Positions 6,422 to 11,875 of a DNA stretch of 11,875 nt are shown here, piece after piece. The translations under genes and the position numbers were made by a program. The stretch covers positions 1 to 11,875 of the forward strand of contig DASZTR010000101.1 of assembly GCA_035547955.1 (NCBI GenBank), written 5' to 3'. The notes below the pieces were generated by a model that did not search any database, was not told the DNA's origin, and saw nothing but the letters and a program-made list of their open reading frames with translations. Numbering within the stretch: position 1 is the stretch's first letter; each line of letters starts with the position of its first letter. Source of the stretch: Nitrososphaera sp035547955. Lineage in GTDB: Archaea > Thermoproteota > Nitrososphaeria > Nitrososphaerales > Nitrososphaeraceae.

Positions 6422-7831
6422 TTGGCGTCGCCCGGAGATAAAGAACTCGAGTCATTGCGGGGCCAGATCCGCGCCGTGACCTTTGACATCGTAAAAAAGG
6501 TGCATGAAAGGATGGCCCTTGCAGAGCAGGTGGGCGAGATAAAAGGCAGGCTCGGAATTGATGTCAAGGACGAAAAAGTAGAGCAAGAAATCCGGCTGAT
6601 GGTCATAAGGCAGGCAGAGGATGCAGGAATGAGCAGGGAATTTGCACTACGATTGCTCAACATACTGCTTGCTGAGTCAGAGGCGATACAGACGAAAAAC
6701 CGGATACAGAAAAGGGCGCCAAGGCAGACACACCTCAGCATCTTTCAAAAGGCCAAGCAGATGGAAGCATCAGGCAGACACATAATCCACCTTGAAGTGG
6801 GCGAACCCGATTATCCTGCTCCCGCGCAAGTAGGGCGTGCACTTTCGGAGTCTTTCAGACAGAGGAAATACCACTATACCGACCCCCGGGGCATACCGCC
6901 GCTGCGTGCAGCCATAGCAAAGAAGAACGAGGTGTCAGAGGACTCTGTGATAGTCACCCCCGGCGGGCGCTTTGCGGTCTTTGCGGCTATTGCGTCGCTT
7001 GTCCGGCCCGGCGAGGAGATAATAACAATCGAGCCTGCATGGCCGGCGTATAGGGAATGCGCCGACTTTACCGGTGCAAGGACAAAAGCGCTGAAAACCA
7101 CTCTTGAGAGTGGCTGGACTCCTGACCTAAAGGAGTTGGAATCGCTGATAACAAGCGGGACGAAGATGATTGCCCTAAATTACCCGAACAACCCTACTGG
7201 TAAAGTCCTTGACAAAAAGACGATGGACGGCATAGTATCTCTGGCCAAAGACTGGAAGCTGTACCTGCTGAGCGACGAAGTCTATTCCGACTACTCTTTT
7301 TCCAAGCCCTTTACAAGCGTACAGTCGTACGGCTATGAAAAGTGCGTGATCGTGTCGTCGTTCTCAAAGACGTACGCCATGACGGGCTTTAGGGTCGGCT
7401 ATTCGTTGGCGGATCCGGATTTGGTAAAAAAGATGGCAAAAGTCCAGGCAGTTGGAGTGACGAGCGTCGCCGAGCCGATGCAGCTTGCCGCCCTTGCAGC
7501 CCTTGACGTAGACCCGTCTGAAAACATAGATCTCATGAAAAAACGCCTGCGCTTTCTATCCAGCAAGCTTAAAGAGATGTCTCTGCAGTTCATGGAGCCC
7601 GACGGTGCCATGTATGTATACCCGCAGCTCCCGAATAACGGCGATAGTGAAGAGAGGGATGATGACATGCAGATAGTCGAAAGACTGCTTGAAAAGGGGG
7701 TGGCGATAGCACCCGGAACCGGCTTTGGCGAATCGTACAGACGCTTTGTCAGGATATCTGCTTGCAGAGACGAGGAAGATATTGCAAAGGGGCTTGCCAT
7801 AATGACCGACGAACTGGAGAAGGCGCAATAA
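6422..7831 (+). CDS. Chorismate mutase (AroQ)-class I aminotransferase fusion
   Basis: A two-domain enzyme of 469 aa. Residues 9-92 match the all-helical AroQ chorismate mutase domain: by alignment with E. coli, Arg13, Arg30, Lys41, Asp50, Ser86 and Gln90 fall on known active-site positions. It turns chorismate into prephenate. Residues 100-469 are a PLP fold-type I aminotransferase with GEPDY (127-131), NNPTG (256-260), DEVY (285-288), the Schiff-base Lys316 in SSFSKTYAMTG, Arg324, and FVRIS near the C-terminus with the carboxylate-binding Arg. The amino acceptor is probably prephenate (giving arogenate) or 4-hydroxyphenylpyruvate/phenylpyruvate; sequence alone does not decide. The start is TTG 6422, 6 nt after the aroC stop, with GGGAG at 6404-6408. 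The next gene, tyrA, begins 6 nt after its stop. Domain assignment is strong; aminotransferase specificity is inference. Confidence 0.9.
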   Translation: MASPGDKELESLRGQIRAVTFDIVKKVHERMALAEQVGEIKGRLGIDVKDEKVEQEIRLMVIRQAEDAGMSREFALRLLNILLAESEAIQTKNRIQKRAPRQTHLSIFQKAKQMEASGRHIIHLEVGEPDYPAPAQVGRALSESFRQRKYHYTDPRGIPPLRAAIAKKNEVSEDSVIVTPGGRFAVFAAIASLVRPGEEIITIEPAWPAYRECADFTGARTKALKTTLESGWTPDLKELESLITSGTKMIALNYPNNPTGKVLDKKTMDGIVSLAKDWKLYLLSDEVYSDYSFSKPFTSVQSYGYEKCVIVSSFSKTYAMTGFRVGYSLADPDLVKKMAKVQAVGVTSVAEPMQLAALAALDVDPSENIDLMKKRLRFLSSKLKEMSLQFMEPDGAMYVYPQLPNNGDSEERDDDMQIVERLLEKGVAIAPGTGFGESYRRFVRISACRDEEDIAKGLAIMTDELEKAQ

Positions 7832-7837
7832 CGCGGC

Positions 7838-8692
7838 ATGCGGCGGCAAGTTGCAATCATAGGCGCCGCAGGCAAGATGGGTGCATGGTTCACAAGCTAT
7901 TTTGCAAAACGAGGAGATAAAGTCAGTGCCTTTGATGTCAAGCCTTTCCATATGTACAACGTCAGGAACGCGGCGAACATTGCAGACTGTGTTGAAAACG
8001 CCGATCTTGTGATGGTGTGTGTCCCCGTAAAGCACACGCCCATCGTTGTAAAGCAGTGCGCTCCAGAGATGAAACAGGGTGCCATGCTTGCAGAGGTGTC
8101 GTCAATAAAGGCAACTACCGTTCCCGCGCTAAAAAAAATGCGCAAAGACATTACCACACTGTGTGTCCACCCGATGTTTGGACCTGGCGCCAGCGAGGAA
8201 AAACAGCTAAAGATGCTCGCACTCCCAGTGCGCGATGAAGCAAAAGAACTTGATGCTCTACGTAGCATTTTTGCAGGCATGTCAGTCAAGGTGTTGCCTG
8301 ATGCCCGCACGCATGACAGAGCAATAGCAGCAGTGCTCGGGTTGACGTACTTTGCCAACTTAGCCTTTGCATGCATGCTTGCGCGTGAAGACCTTGCCAC
8401 CCTAAACCAAGTTGGAGGGACCACGTTTGCAATCCAGGCCATGCTCGCTCAAAGCGTAATGACTGACGAGCCAGAACTGATAACTGCGCTAATACGAGAC
8501 AACCCGCAGGCGCAACGGTACATGCGCCAGTACCTGAAGGATGCAAGCGCGCTTGCCGCGCCTGCCAGCACCTCCACATTTGAGGCAAGATTGAAAAAGA
8601 CAAAGAAAATACTTCAAAAGCAGGCTGACCTCGACGCGTCGTACAGGCGCATGTACGAGATAATAGGGGTTTTGGACAGGTGGGCGCGTTAA
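7838..8692 (+). CDS. tyrA: Prephenate (or arogenate) dehydrogenase
   Basis: Oxidatively decarboxylates prephenate to 4-hydroxyphenylpyruvate, or arogenate to tyrosine. The 284-aa protein has an N-terminal Rossmann domain with GAAGKMG (9-15) and an Asp at the end of the second strand (Asp33), which usually means NAD rather than NADP. The catalytic motif HPMFGPG contains His111, and SSIK (88-91) lines the active site. The helical C-terminal half starts with HDRAIAAVLGLTYF. Many dehydrogenases of this family, for example E. coli, have His where this protein has Tyr in LTYF. There is no fused chorismate mutase and no ACT regulatory domain. A Shine-Dalgarno-like GGAGAAGG (7816-7823) lies 14 nt before the ATG. 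It is the last gene of the aromatic operon. Family is secure; choice of substrate is open. Confidence 0.9.
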   Translation: MRRQVAIIGAAGKMGAWFTSYFAKRGDKVSAFDVKPFHMYNVRNAANIADCVENADLVMVCVPVKHTPIVVKQCAPEMKQGAMLAEVSSIKATTVPALKKMRKDITTLCVHPMFGPGASEEKQLKMLALPVRDEAKELDALRSIFAGMSVKVLPDARTHDRAIAAVLGLTYFANLAFACMLAREDLATLNQVGGTTFAIQAMLAQSVMTDEPELITALIRDNPQAQRYMRQYLKDASALAAPASTSTFEARLKKTKKILQKQADLDASYRRMYEIIGVLDRWAR

Positions 8693-8710
8693 CATGATAA
8701 AAAAATTACA

Positions 8711-8716
8711 TATATA
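8711..8716 (+). promoter_or_regulatory. TATA box for the small Cys/His zinc-protein gene
   Basis: TATATA within an A/T-rich run just after tyrA is centred about 38 nt before ATG 8752, predicting transcription start near 8740 and a leader of about 12 nt. The preceding A-rich stretch could act as a B recognition element. It separates the following genes from the aro operon. Confidence 0.6.
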
Positions 8717-8751
8717 CACACGTCTTTGTCTCAAAATATTGTGTCCACAAC

Positions 8752-8994
8752 ATGACGCTTCTCTGGCGCGACCCGTGGCTCAAGCCCCTCACCGACGGAG
8801 ATGTCGGCACTGAAAACTGCTCCATGTGCAAAAAAGAATTTAAAGAGATGGAGTTTGTCACTGCATGCGATTTTTGCGACAGCGGCATAATGCACGATTT
8901 GTGCGCAAACAAGCACATACTTCAAAAGCACAGAAAAGAGTTGGAGGGAAAGATCTCGTTACATAAGGACAAGGCGCTGCACGACTACCAGTAA
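8752..8994 (+). CDS. Small Cys/His-rich putative zinc-binding protein (80 aa)
   Basis: The 80-aa soluble protein has a dense metal-ligand pattern: Cys23-X2-Cys26-X12-Cys39-X2-Cys42-X5-His48-X2-Cys51-X3-His55. That is two CxxC knuckles followed by a His/Cys/His cluster, enough ligands for one or two zinc ions in a RING/PHD-like or treble-clef arrangement. The N-terminus (residues 1-20) contains two WxxP-like turns, and the C-terminal 25 residues are Lys/His-rich and helical. No family name can be given with confidence; a role in nucleic-acid or protein binding is plausible but not shown. It has its own TATA box and is likely monocistronic, followed by a T-rich stretch. The start is ATG with no alternative nearby. 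Confidence 0.75.
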   Translation: MTLLWRDPWLKPLTDGDVGTENCSMCKKEFKEMEFVTACDFCDSGIMHDLCANKHILQKHRKELEGKISLHKDKALHDYQ

Positions 8995-9022
8995 ATATGT
9001 CAACAAATTTTGCGTTGTCAAC

Positions 9023-9027
9023 TTTTT
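9023..9027 (+). terminator. T-run after the zinc-protein gene (terminator or TATA element)
   Basis: TTTTT inside ACTTTTTAGA lies 28 nt after the stop at 8994. Archaeal termination often uses short T-runs. The same bases could instead be a weak TATA box for the following gene, since their centre is about 28 nt before the TTG at 9054. Confidence 0.3.
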
Positions 9028-9044
9028 AGAGCAAAAATGCAAAC

Positions 9045-9665
9045 GTGCATGGATTGAAGCTCTTTTCATTCAACGCCGGCTCTTTTACTCTTGACACAAA
9101 CGTCGAAAACCTGTTAATGTCAAAGGGCGCCATCGTGCTCGACTTCGGCACGTCTGCCTACATCAACTCTGACTCCATGCCAGCAATACTGTCAGAGCTT
9201 GCCGCGGCAGTGCAGCCGTCCAATATTGATTCTTCTTCCACCAATGAGGCGCTCATCGCACGGCTCAGGGCAGAAATAGTCAGGTTTGGAACAGAGCGCC
9301 AAAAGCTGATGGATGAAAACGCACGCCTTGTATCGCGGCTGCAAATACACGCCAGCGAATCTGCTTCACTCGAGGCTCAGGTTTCTGCTGCGGCAATAAC
9401 CATAGAGACATTAAAGGCTGAAATCGCGAGGCTAAAGATATCTCTGAAAAACGCCCCTCCAGTGCCGCAAGTTGCCGCAGTACCAGCCGACGCGTCAATA
9501 AAGCAGGCATATGAAAAGCTGCAAAAGGAACTCCAGTCTCTGAGAGCACAGAATGCCGAGACCATAACGTCGCTGAAGGTTCTTGAAGATGAAAATGATG
9601 ATCTACACGAAGAAGTGGAAATGCTCCGCAGCCAGGTTAAAAACGCCCCGGTGCCAAAGGCCTGA
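9045..9665 (+). CDS. Coiled-coil protein of unknown function (206 aa)
   Basis: Residues 1-50 form a small mixed alpha/beta-looking region (LKLFSFNAGSF, VLDFGTSAYI). Residues 66-130 and 150-200 are long heptad-patterned helices rich in Leu, Glu, Arg and Lys, broken by a Pro/Ala linker (about 140-150), and very probably form coiled coils. No transmembrane segment or signal peptide is visible, so it is likely cytoplasmic and oligomeric. The GTG at 9045 is the longest start. TTG 9054 (MKLFSFNAG) fits better with a TATA-like ACTTTTTAGA about 28 nt upstream, which would make a leaderless mRNA. The nearby ATGs at 9037 and 9049 are out of frame. No family was recognised; a scaffold or structural role is only a guess. 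Confidence 0.7.
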   Translation: MHGLKLFSFNAGSFTLDTNVENLLMSKGAIVLDFGTSAYINSDSMPAILSELAAAVQPSNIDSSSTNEALIARLRAEIVRFGTERQKLMDENARLVSRLQIHASESASLEAQVSAAAITIETLKAEIARLKISLKNAPPVPQVAAVPADASIKQAYEKLQKELQSLRAQNAETITSLKVLEDENDDLHEEVEMLRSQVKNAPVPKA

Positions 9666-9668
9666 CAA

Positions 9669-9674
9669 TTTTTT
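9669..9674 (+). terminator. T-run terminator after the coiled-coil gene
   Basis: Six consecutive T residues directly follow the TGA of the coiled-coil gene and precede the TATA box of the next gene. This matches the simple oligo-T terminators of archaea. No hairpin is seen. Confidence 0.4.
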
Positions 9675-9679
9675 AAAAC

Positions 9680-9687
9680 TTATATAA
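9680..9687 (+). promoter_or_regulatory. Strong TATA box for a leaderless small membrane-protein gene
   Basis: TTATATAA is centred 26-27 nt before the A of ATG 9710, the canonical distance from an archaeal TATA box to the transcription start. The mRNA should therefore begin at or next to the start codon. This also supports the short gene being real. Confidence 0.65.
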
Positions 9688-9709
9688 CCAAACAGAGCTG
9701 ATTTTCTTA

Positions 9710-9883
9710 ATGGTCGAAAAGATGACAGCCGTCTGGCTGATTATACTGACTATTATCGTATGCGCGGCAGTCCCAGGTGTGCTTATTTACACGACTACGA
9801 TCCCGCACTCTGCTCCTGCCAAGTTGCTTGCAGGAATCCCGCTTGCCGCAAGCATGAGTCACGTGCTGGCAATAACACAGTAA
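9710..9883 (+). CDS. Small membrane protein of unknown function (57 aa)
   Basis: The frame ATG 9710 to TAA 9881-9883 encodes 57 residues. After a short charged N-terminus (MVEKM), residues 6-28 are a strongly hydrophobic transmembrane helix (AVWLIILTIIVCAAVPGVLI). A polar turn with Pro and Lys follows, then a second moderately hydrophobic segment (39-55) that could be a second helix. The gene is supported by a well-placed TATA box and a preceding oligo-T terminator rather than by homology. There is no Shine-Dalgarno sequence, as expected for a leaderless transcript. No family was recognised. Confidence 0.6.
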   Translation: MVEKMTAVWLIILTIIVCAAVPGVLIYTTTIPHSAPAKLLAGIPLAASMSHVLAITQ

Positions 9884-9949
9884 TAGCTCTGCACGTGTGC
9901 CTGCACTATTTTCCAATTAATCATCTTCCCATCTTGTTCTTTGCAAAGA

Positions 9950-9957
9950 CTTTTAAC
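9950..9957 (+). promoter_or_regulatory. Putative TATA-like element before the 159-aa membrane-anchored protein
   Basis: CTTTTAAC is centred about 36 nt before ATG 9990, predicting a leader of roughly 10 nt. It lies in a T-rich 106-nt gap (9884-9989) that probably also holds the terminator of the preceding gene (T-runs at 9909-9912 and 9958-9962). Confidence 0.35.
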
Positions 9958-9989
9958 TTTTTGACGCCAGCCTGTTTCTGAAACTGATA

Positions 9990-10469
9990 ATGGGTTTTGG
10001 CGGGCAAGGGCCCGGAAAAAAGAGGCGCCTCGCATGGTCTATGGCGCTCCTTGCCGGTGTAGTCCTTGTAGCTGGAATTGGGACAAAAACGGTCACCGAT
10101 TACTTTCATTCGCGCGATCCGATATACCAATGCATACAAGACCCACTTTCGCAGCCGTATCAACTGACGGTGCACATATCGGCAACAGAGGACGGCGTGC
10201 CTGCACGCATACCCAGCGGAGTCGGCATAACCGACAAGTGCACGCTGCCCGTGCACACGTTGCAGGAAAACACTATACACGTAGCCTACAAGGAGCCGTA
10301 CACATTTACCCTGGGCCACTTTTTGTACAACTGGATAGGGCAGAACCTGAGCAAATATGACACCAAGGTCTATGTCAACGGCAACCTGCATTCCAGCGGT
10401 GGCAGTTTCTTGGACATACCGCTTAAAGACGGCGACTCTATAAGGGTTGAGTTTACGACGAGAAAGTAA
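9990..10469 (+). CDS. Membrane-anchored extracytoplasmic protein, conserved-hypothetical type (159 aa)
   Basis: A glycine-rich, basic N-terminus (residues 1-13, ending KKRR) precedes one transmembrane helix (14-31, AWSMALLAGVVLVAGIG). This suggests an uncleaved signal anchor with the remaining 125 residues outside the cell. The outer domain carries two Cys (48 and 84) that could form a disulfide, and the run PARIPSGVGITDKC, VHTLQENTIHV, YTFTLGHFLYNW and VYVNG. From memory, this order (P-A-x-I-G-I, C, HT, S/N-T-I-H-V, FTLG, W, VNG) resembles a small extracytoplasmic domain found repeatedly in archaeal membrane proteins, where an LHTH motif is common; here the second His is Leu. The biochemical role is unknown. 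Translation is likely from ATG 9990. Confidence 0.75.
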   Translation: MGFGGQGPGKKRRLAWSMALLAGVVLVAGIGTKTVTDYFHSRDPIYQCIQDPLSQPYQLTVHISATEDGVPARIPSGVGITDKCTLPVHTLQENTIHVAYKEPYTFTLGHFLYNWIGQNLSKYDTKVYVNGNLHSSGGSFLDIPLKDGDSIRVEFTTRK

Positions 10470-10473
10470 ATAA
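10467..10473 (+). promoter_or_regulatory. Putative TATA box for the SRPBCC gene
   Basis: TAAATAA overlaps the stop codon of the upstream gene and is centred about 39 nt before TTG 10509, predicting a leader of about 12 nt. The SRPBCC gene may thus be transcribed separately. Confidence 0.35.
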
Positions 10474-10508
10474 CCTCCTCCCACGGTGCATTTGGTGACG
10501 CTGCTAGC

Positions 10509-10928
10509 TTGAAAGAGATCTATACGGAAATTGAGATTGCCGCAGGTGCCCCGCGCGTGTGGAGCGTGCTTGTTGATTTTGAAAAATACAGTGAGTGGAA
10601 CCCGTTCATAAGGCAGATCAATGGCGAGCCGCGGGAAGGAGCAAAACTTCAGACCCACTTGACTACGCCCGGAGGCGCCAAGCGCACATACGAGCCCAAA
10701 GTGACCAAAGTTGAGCCTGAAAAAGAGCTCAGGTGGTTTGGTAAAGTTCCAGGGTTCCTATCAGGCGAGCACATCTTTACCATCGAACATGCAGGCGATG
10801 GCAAGGTGAAATTCATACACCGGGAGGTTTTTGGCGGCCTGCTCTCTTCGTTTTTCAAAGACACTGACGACGTCAGGGCAGGCTTTGATGAGATGAATAA
10901 AGCCCTAAAGGCAAGATGCGAAGGCTAA
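10509..10928 (+). CDS. SRPBCC/START-like ligand-binding protein
   Basis: The 139-aa protein matches the SRPBCC (polyketide cyclase/dehydrase, Bet v1-like) helix-grip fold. An opening strand (IYTEIEIAA) is followed by APRVWSVLVDFEKYSEWNPFI, the typical helix plus the WNP signature (residues 35-37). A run of beta strands comes next (KLQTHLT, TYEPKVTKVEPEKELRWFG, EHIFTIEH, KVKFIHREVFGG), and a C-terminal helix (FDEMNKALKARC) closes the hydrophobic cavity. Such proteins bind or modify hydrophobic small molecules; no ligand can be assigned. The start is TTG 10509 (MKEIYTEI), the only reasonable start before the conserved first strand; no Shine-Dalgarno sequence is seen. It ends 18 nt from the convergent CPBP gene. 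Confidence 0.85.
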   Translation: MKEIYTEIEIAAGAPRVWSVLVDFEKYSEWNPFIRQINGEPREGAKLQTHLTTPGGAKRTYEPKVTKVEPEKELRWFGKVPGFLSGEHIFTIEHAGDGKVKFIHREVFGGLLSSFFKDTDDVRAGFDEMNKALKARCEG

Positions 10929-10946
10929 GGACCGATAGACATCTAG

Positions 10947-11483
10947 CTAAAACTGCACGAAAAAAGACGCTATTGACACCGCGACTATTATGATGTTTGT
11001 GGCAAAGTGGAGCGCATAAGCGTGATCAAGGCCGCGCTTTTTGTACAGGTACTTGTAGAAAAAGCCAAGTGGCAAAAGGGCGAGAGCGACATGCACTGCG
11101 ACTCCCATCGCGACATGCAGAAATGCCCAGACAACAGTGTGGAGGGCGGTCTTGCGGAAGTACATTTCCTCGAAATAGTTGACGTGAATGAGCATGTACA
11201 CCAGCATCGGCACGAATGGAAGCACCCCCCAGAGCCCCTGGTCAACCGACGGGCCAAGGGCGATGTTGTAGCCTAGCCATGACCAATTCAGGATAGGCAC
11301 CTTGGAGAGGAAGCCTGCTGCAAAGACGACATATGCCATCAGGATACCCACGCTGATCGGCAGGTAGATGAGAGACCGCAGGCCGTTTTTGAGGTTTTTC
11401 AGCCTCGGCTTGGTCTCTTTGACAAGGAGGAGCGTGGGAACGACTGTGGCCACGTAAAAGATGACTAGAAAAATACTATCCAA
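10947..11483 (-). CDS. CPBP-family intramembrane metalloprotease (Rce1/Abi-like)
   Basis: The 178-aa integral membrane protein has about five hydrophobic segments (roughly 4-21, 37-58, 84-101, 114-140, 154-176). It carries the three CPBP catalytic motifs in order: EEMYFR (Glu105, Glu106, Arg110 = EExxxR), WAFLH with His123 (the usual FxxxH with Trp for Phe), and HFATN (His159, Asn163 = HxxxN). Family members include Rce1-type CAAX endopeptidases and bacteriocin-immunity or Abi proteins; the substrate here is unknown. It is slightly shorter than typical CPBP proteins (200-300 aa), mainly at the N-terminus. An in-frame stop lies three codons upstream of TTG 11483, making TTG the only likely start. 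A palindromic TATA box 27 nt upstream, shared with the divergent J-domain gene, would give a leaderless mRNA. Confidence 0.8.
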   Translation of the reverse strand: MDSIFLVIFYVATVVPTLLLVKETKPRLKNLKNGLRSLIYLPISVGILMAYVVFAAGFLSKVPILNWSWLGYNIALGPSVDQGLWGVLPFVPMLVYMLIHVNYFEEMYFRKTALHTVVWAFLHVAMGVAVHVALALLPLGFFYKYLYKKRGLDHAYALHFATNIIIVAVSIASFFVQF

Positions 11484-11507
11484 GCGCCGGTGCTACGCAG
11501 CCCCAGA

Positions 11508-11513
11508 ATATAT
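11508..11513. promoter_or_regulatory. Palindromic TATA box between divergent CPBP and DnaJ-like genes
   Basis: ATATAT is its own reverse complement. Its centre (11510.5) is 26.5 nt from the A of ATG 11537 on the plus strand and 27.5 nt from the T of TTG 11483 on the minus strand. Both distances equal the canonical spacing from TATA centre to transcription start in archaea, so one element could direct two leaderless transcripts. A second minus-strand candidate (TAAATAAA, plus-strand 11525-11532) would give CPBP a leader of about 18 nt instead. Confidence 0.5.
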
Positions 11514-11536
11514 GCCGTTGCAAGTTTATTTACGAG

Positions 11537-11875
11537 ATGCTAGAAACGTACCGCGTGCCAAACTACTACGAAGTGCTTGGCCTCAAGCCGGGTGCTTCCC
11601 AAGATGAAATTAAAAAGTCATTTAGGAGTTTGGCCATGAAACACCACCCAGATAAAAATAAGGGCTCGGAAGAATCCAAGCAAAAGTTCATGAAAATCGT
11701 GGAGGCATATGAGGTCTTGTCGGACGTGCAGTCGCGCAAAAAATACGATGAAAACGCATTCTCTGTTCCAAGTCATGCAGAATGGACGCCTTCTGCGGAT
11801 TTTGCCAAGGTCTACAGCTATGAAGAACTAAAACGCCAGTACCGACAAGGCGGTAGTAGTGGCAATGTCCATGGC
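11537..11875 (+). CDS. J-domain (DnaJ-like) co-chaperone, N-terminal part
   Basis: The frame is open from ATG 11537 to the window edge (113 codons). Residues 9-72 are a complete J domain: YYEVLGL, IKKSFRSLAMKHHPDKN with the HPD tripeptide at 37-39, then helix III and KKYDE. This domain stimulates the ATPase of Hsp70 (DnaK). The following residues lack the Gly/Phe-rich run and, so far, any CxxCxGxG zinc repeats of canonical DnaJ; instead there is an SVPSHAEW segment and a GGSSG stretch at the edge. It may therefore be a type III J protein rather than true DnaJ, so no symbol is given. The palindromic TATA box 27 nt upstream suggests a leaderless transcript. Confidence 0.88.
   Translation, partial: MLETYRVPNYYEVLGLKPGASQDEIKKSFRSLAMKHHPDKNKGSEESKQKFMKIVEAYEVLSDVQSRKKYDENAFSVPSHAEWTPSADFAKVYSYEELKRQYRQGGSSGNVHG

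Noticed and set aside
11007..11276. Plus-strand frames over the CPBP gene
   Set aside because: They are antisense to a protein with three ordered CPBP motifs and several membrane segments; composition is typical of a shadow frame.

Overview
The window looks like chromosomal DNA of an ammonia-oxidising archaeon (Thaumarchaeota/Nitrososphaerota), most likely a Nitrososphaera-type soil lineage. Three things suggest this. Shikimate kinase is the archaeal GHMP type, not the bacterial P-loop type. Tiny zinc-finger genes sit between the metabolic genes. Most transcription units are preceded by an archaeal TATA box about 26 or 38 nt before the start codon, and TTG starts are common. The genus is inferred from gene content and style, not from a database match.

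Layout. Positions 1-94 hold the first 31 codons of a minus-strand gene that leaves the window. Positions 95-586 carry no recognisable gene but contain three consecutive hairpins. Positions 587-1270 are a decayed DDE transposase that can only be read by switching frame several times; its second catalytic Asp is now Val. A 47-residue C2H2 zinc-finger gene follows at 1336-1479.

Positions 1507-8692 form a tightly packed aromatic amino-acid operon: aroD, aroE, archaeal aroK, aroA, aroC, a chorismate mutase-aminotransferase fusion, and tyrA. Gene order matches reaction order exactly, from dehydroquinate to tyrosine (or to its immediate precursor). The first two steps of the pathway (making dehydroquinate) and prephenate dehydratase are absent here and must be encoded elsewhere. 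Junctions are a TGATG overlap or gaps of 6-57 nt. The 57-nt gap before aroC contains a TATA-like box, so the distal half may have its own promoter.

Positions 8693-10928 hold small plus-strand genes, several with their own promoter: a Cys/His zinc-binding protein, a coiled-coil protein, a 57-residue membrane protein, a membrane-anchored extracytoplasmic protein, and an SRPBCC (START-like) protein. The first four are of unknown function.

The SRPBCC gene converges on a minus-strand CPBP (Rce1/Abi-type) intramembrane protease gene at 10947-11483. That gene diverges from a J-domain (DnaJ-like) gene at 11537, cut by the window end. A single palindromic ATATAT box lies almost exactly midway, about 27 nt from each start codon, so one TATA element may serve two leaderless transcripts.

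No tRNA, rRNA, CRISPR array or intact mobile element was seen.
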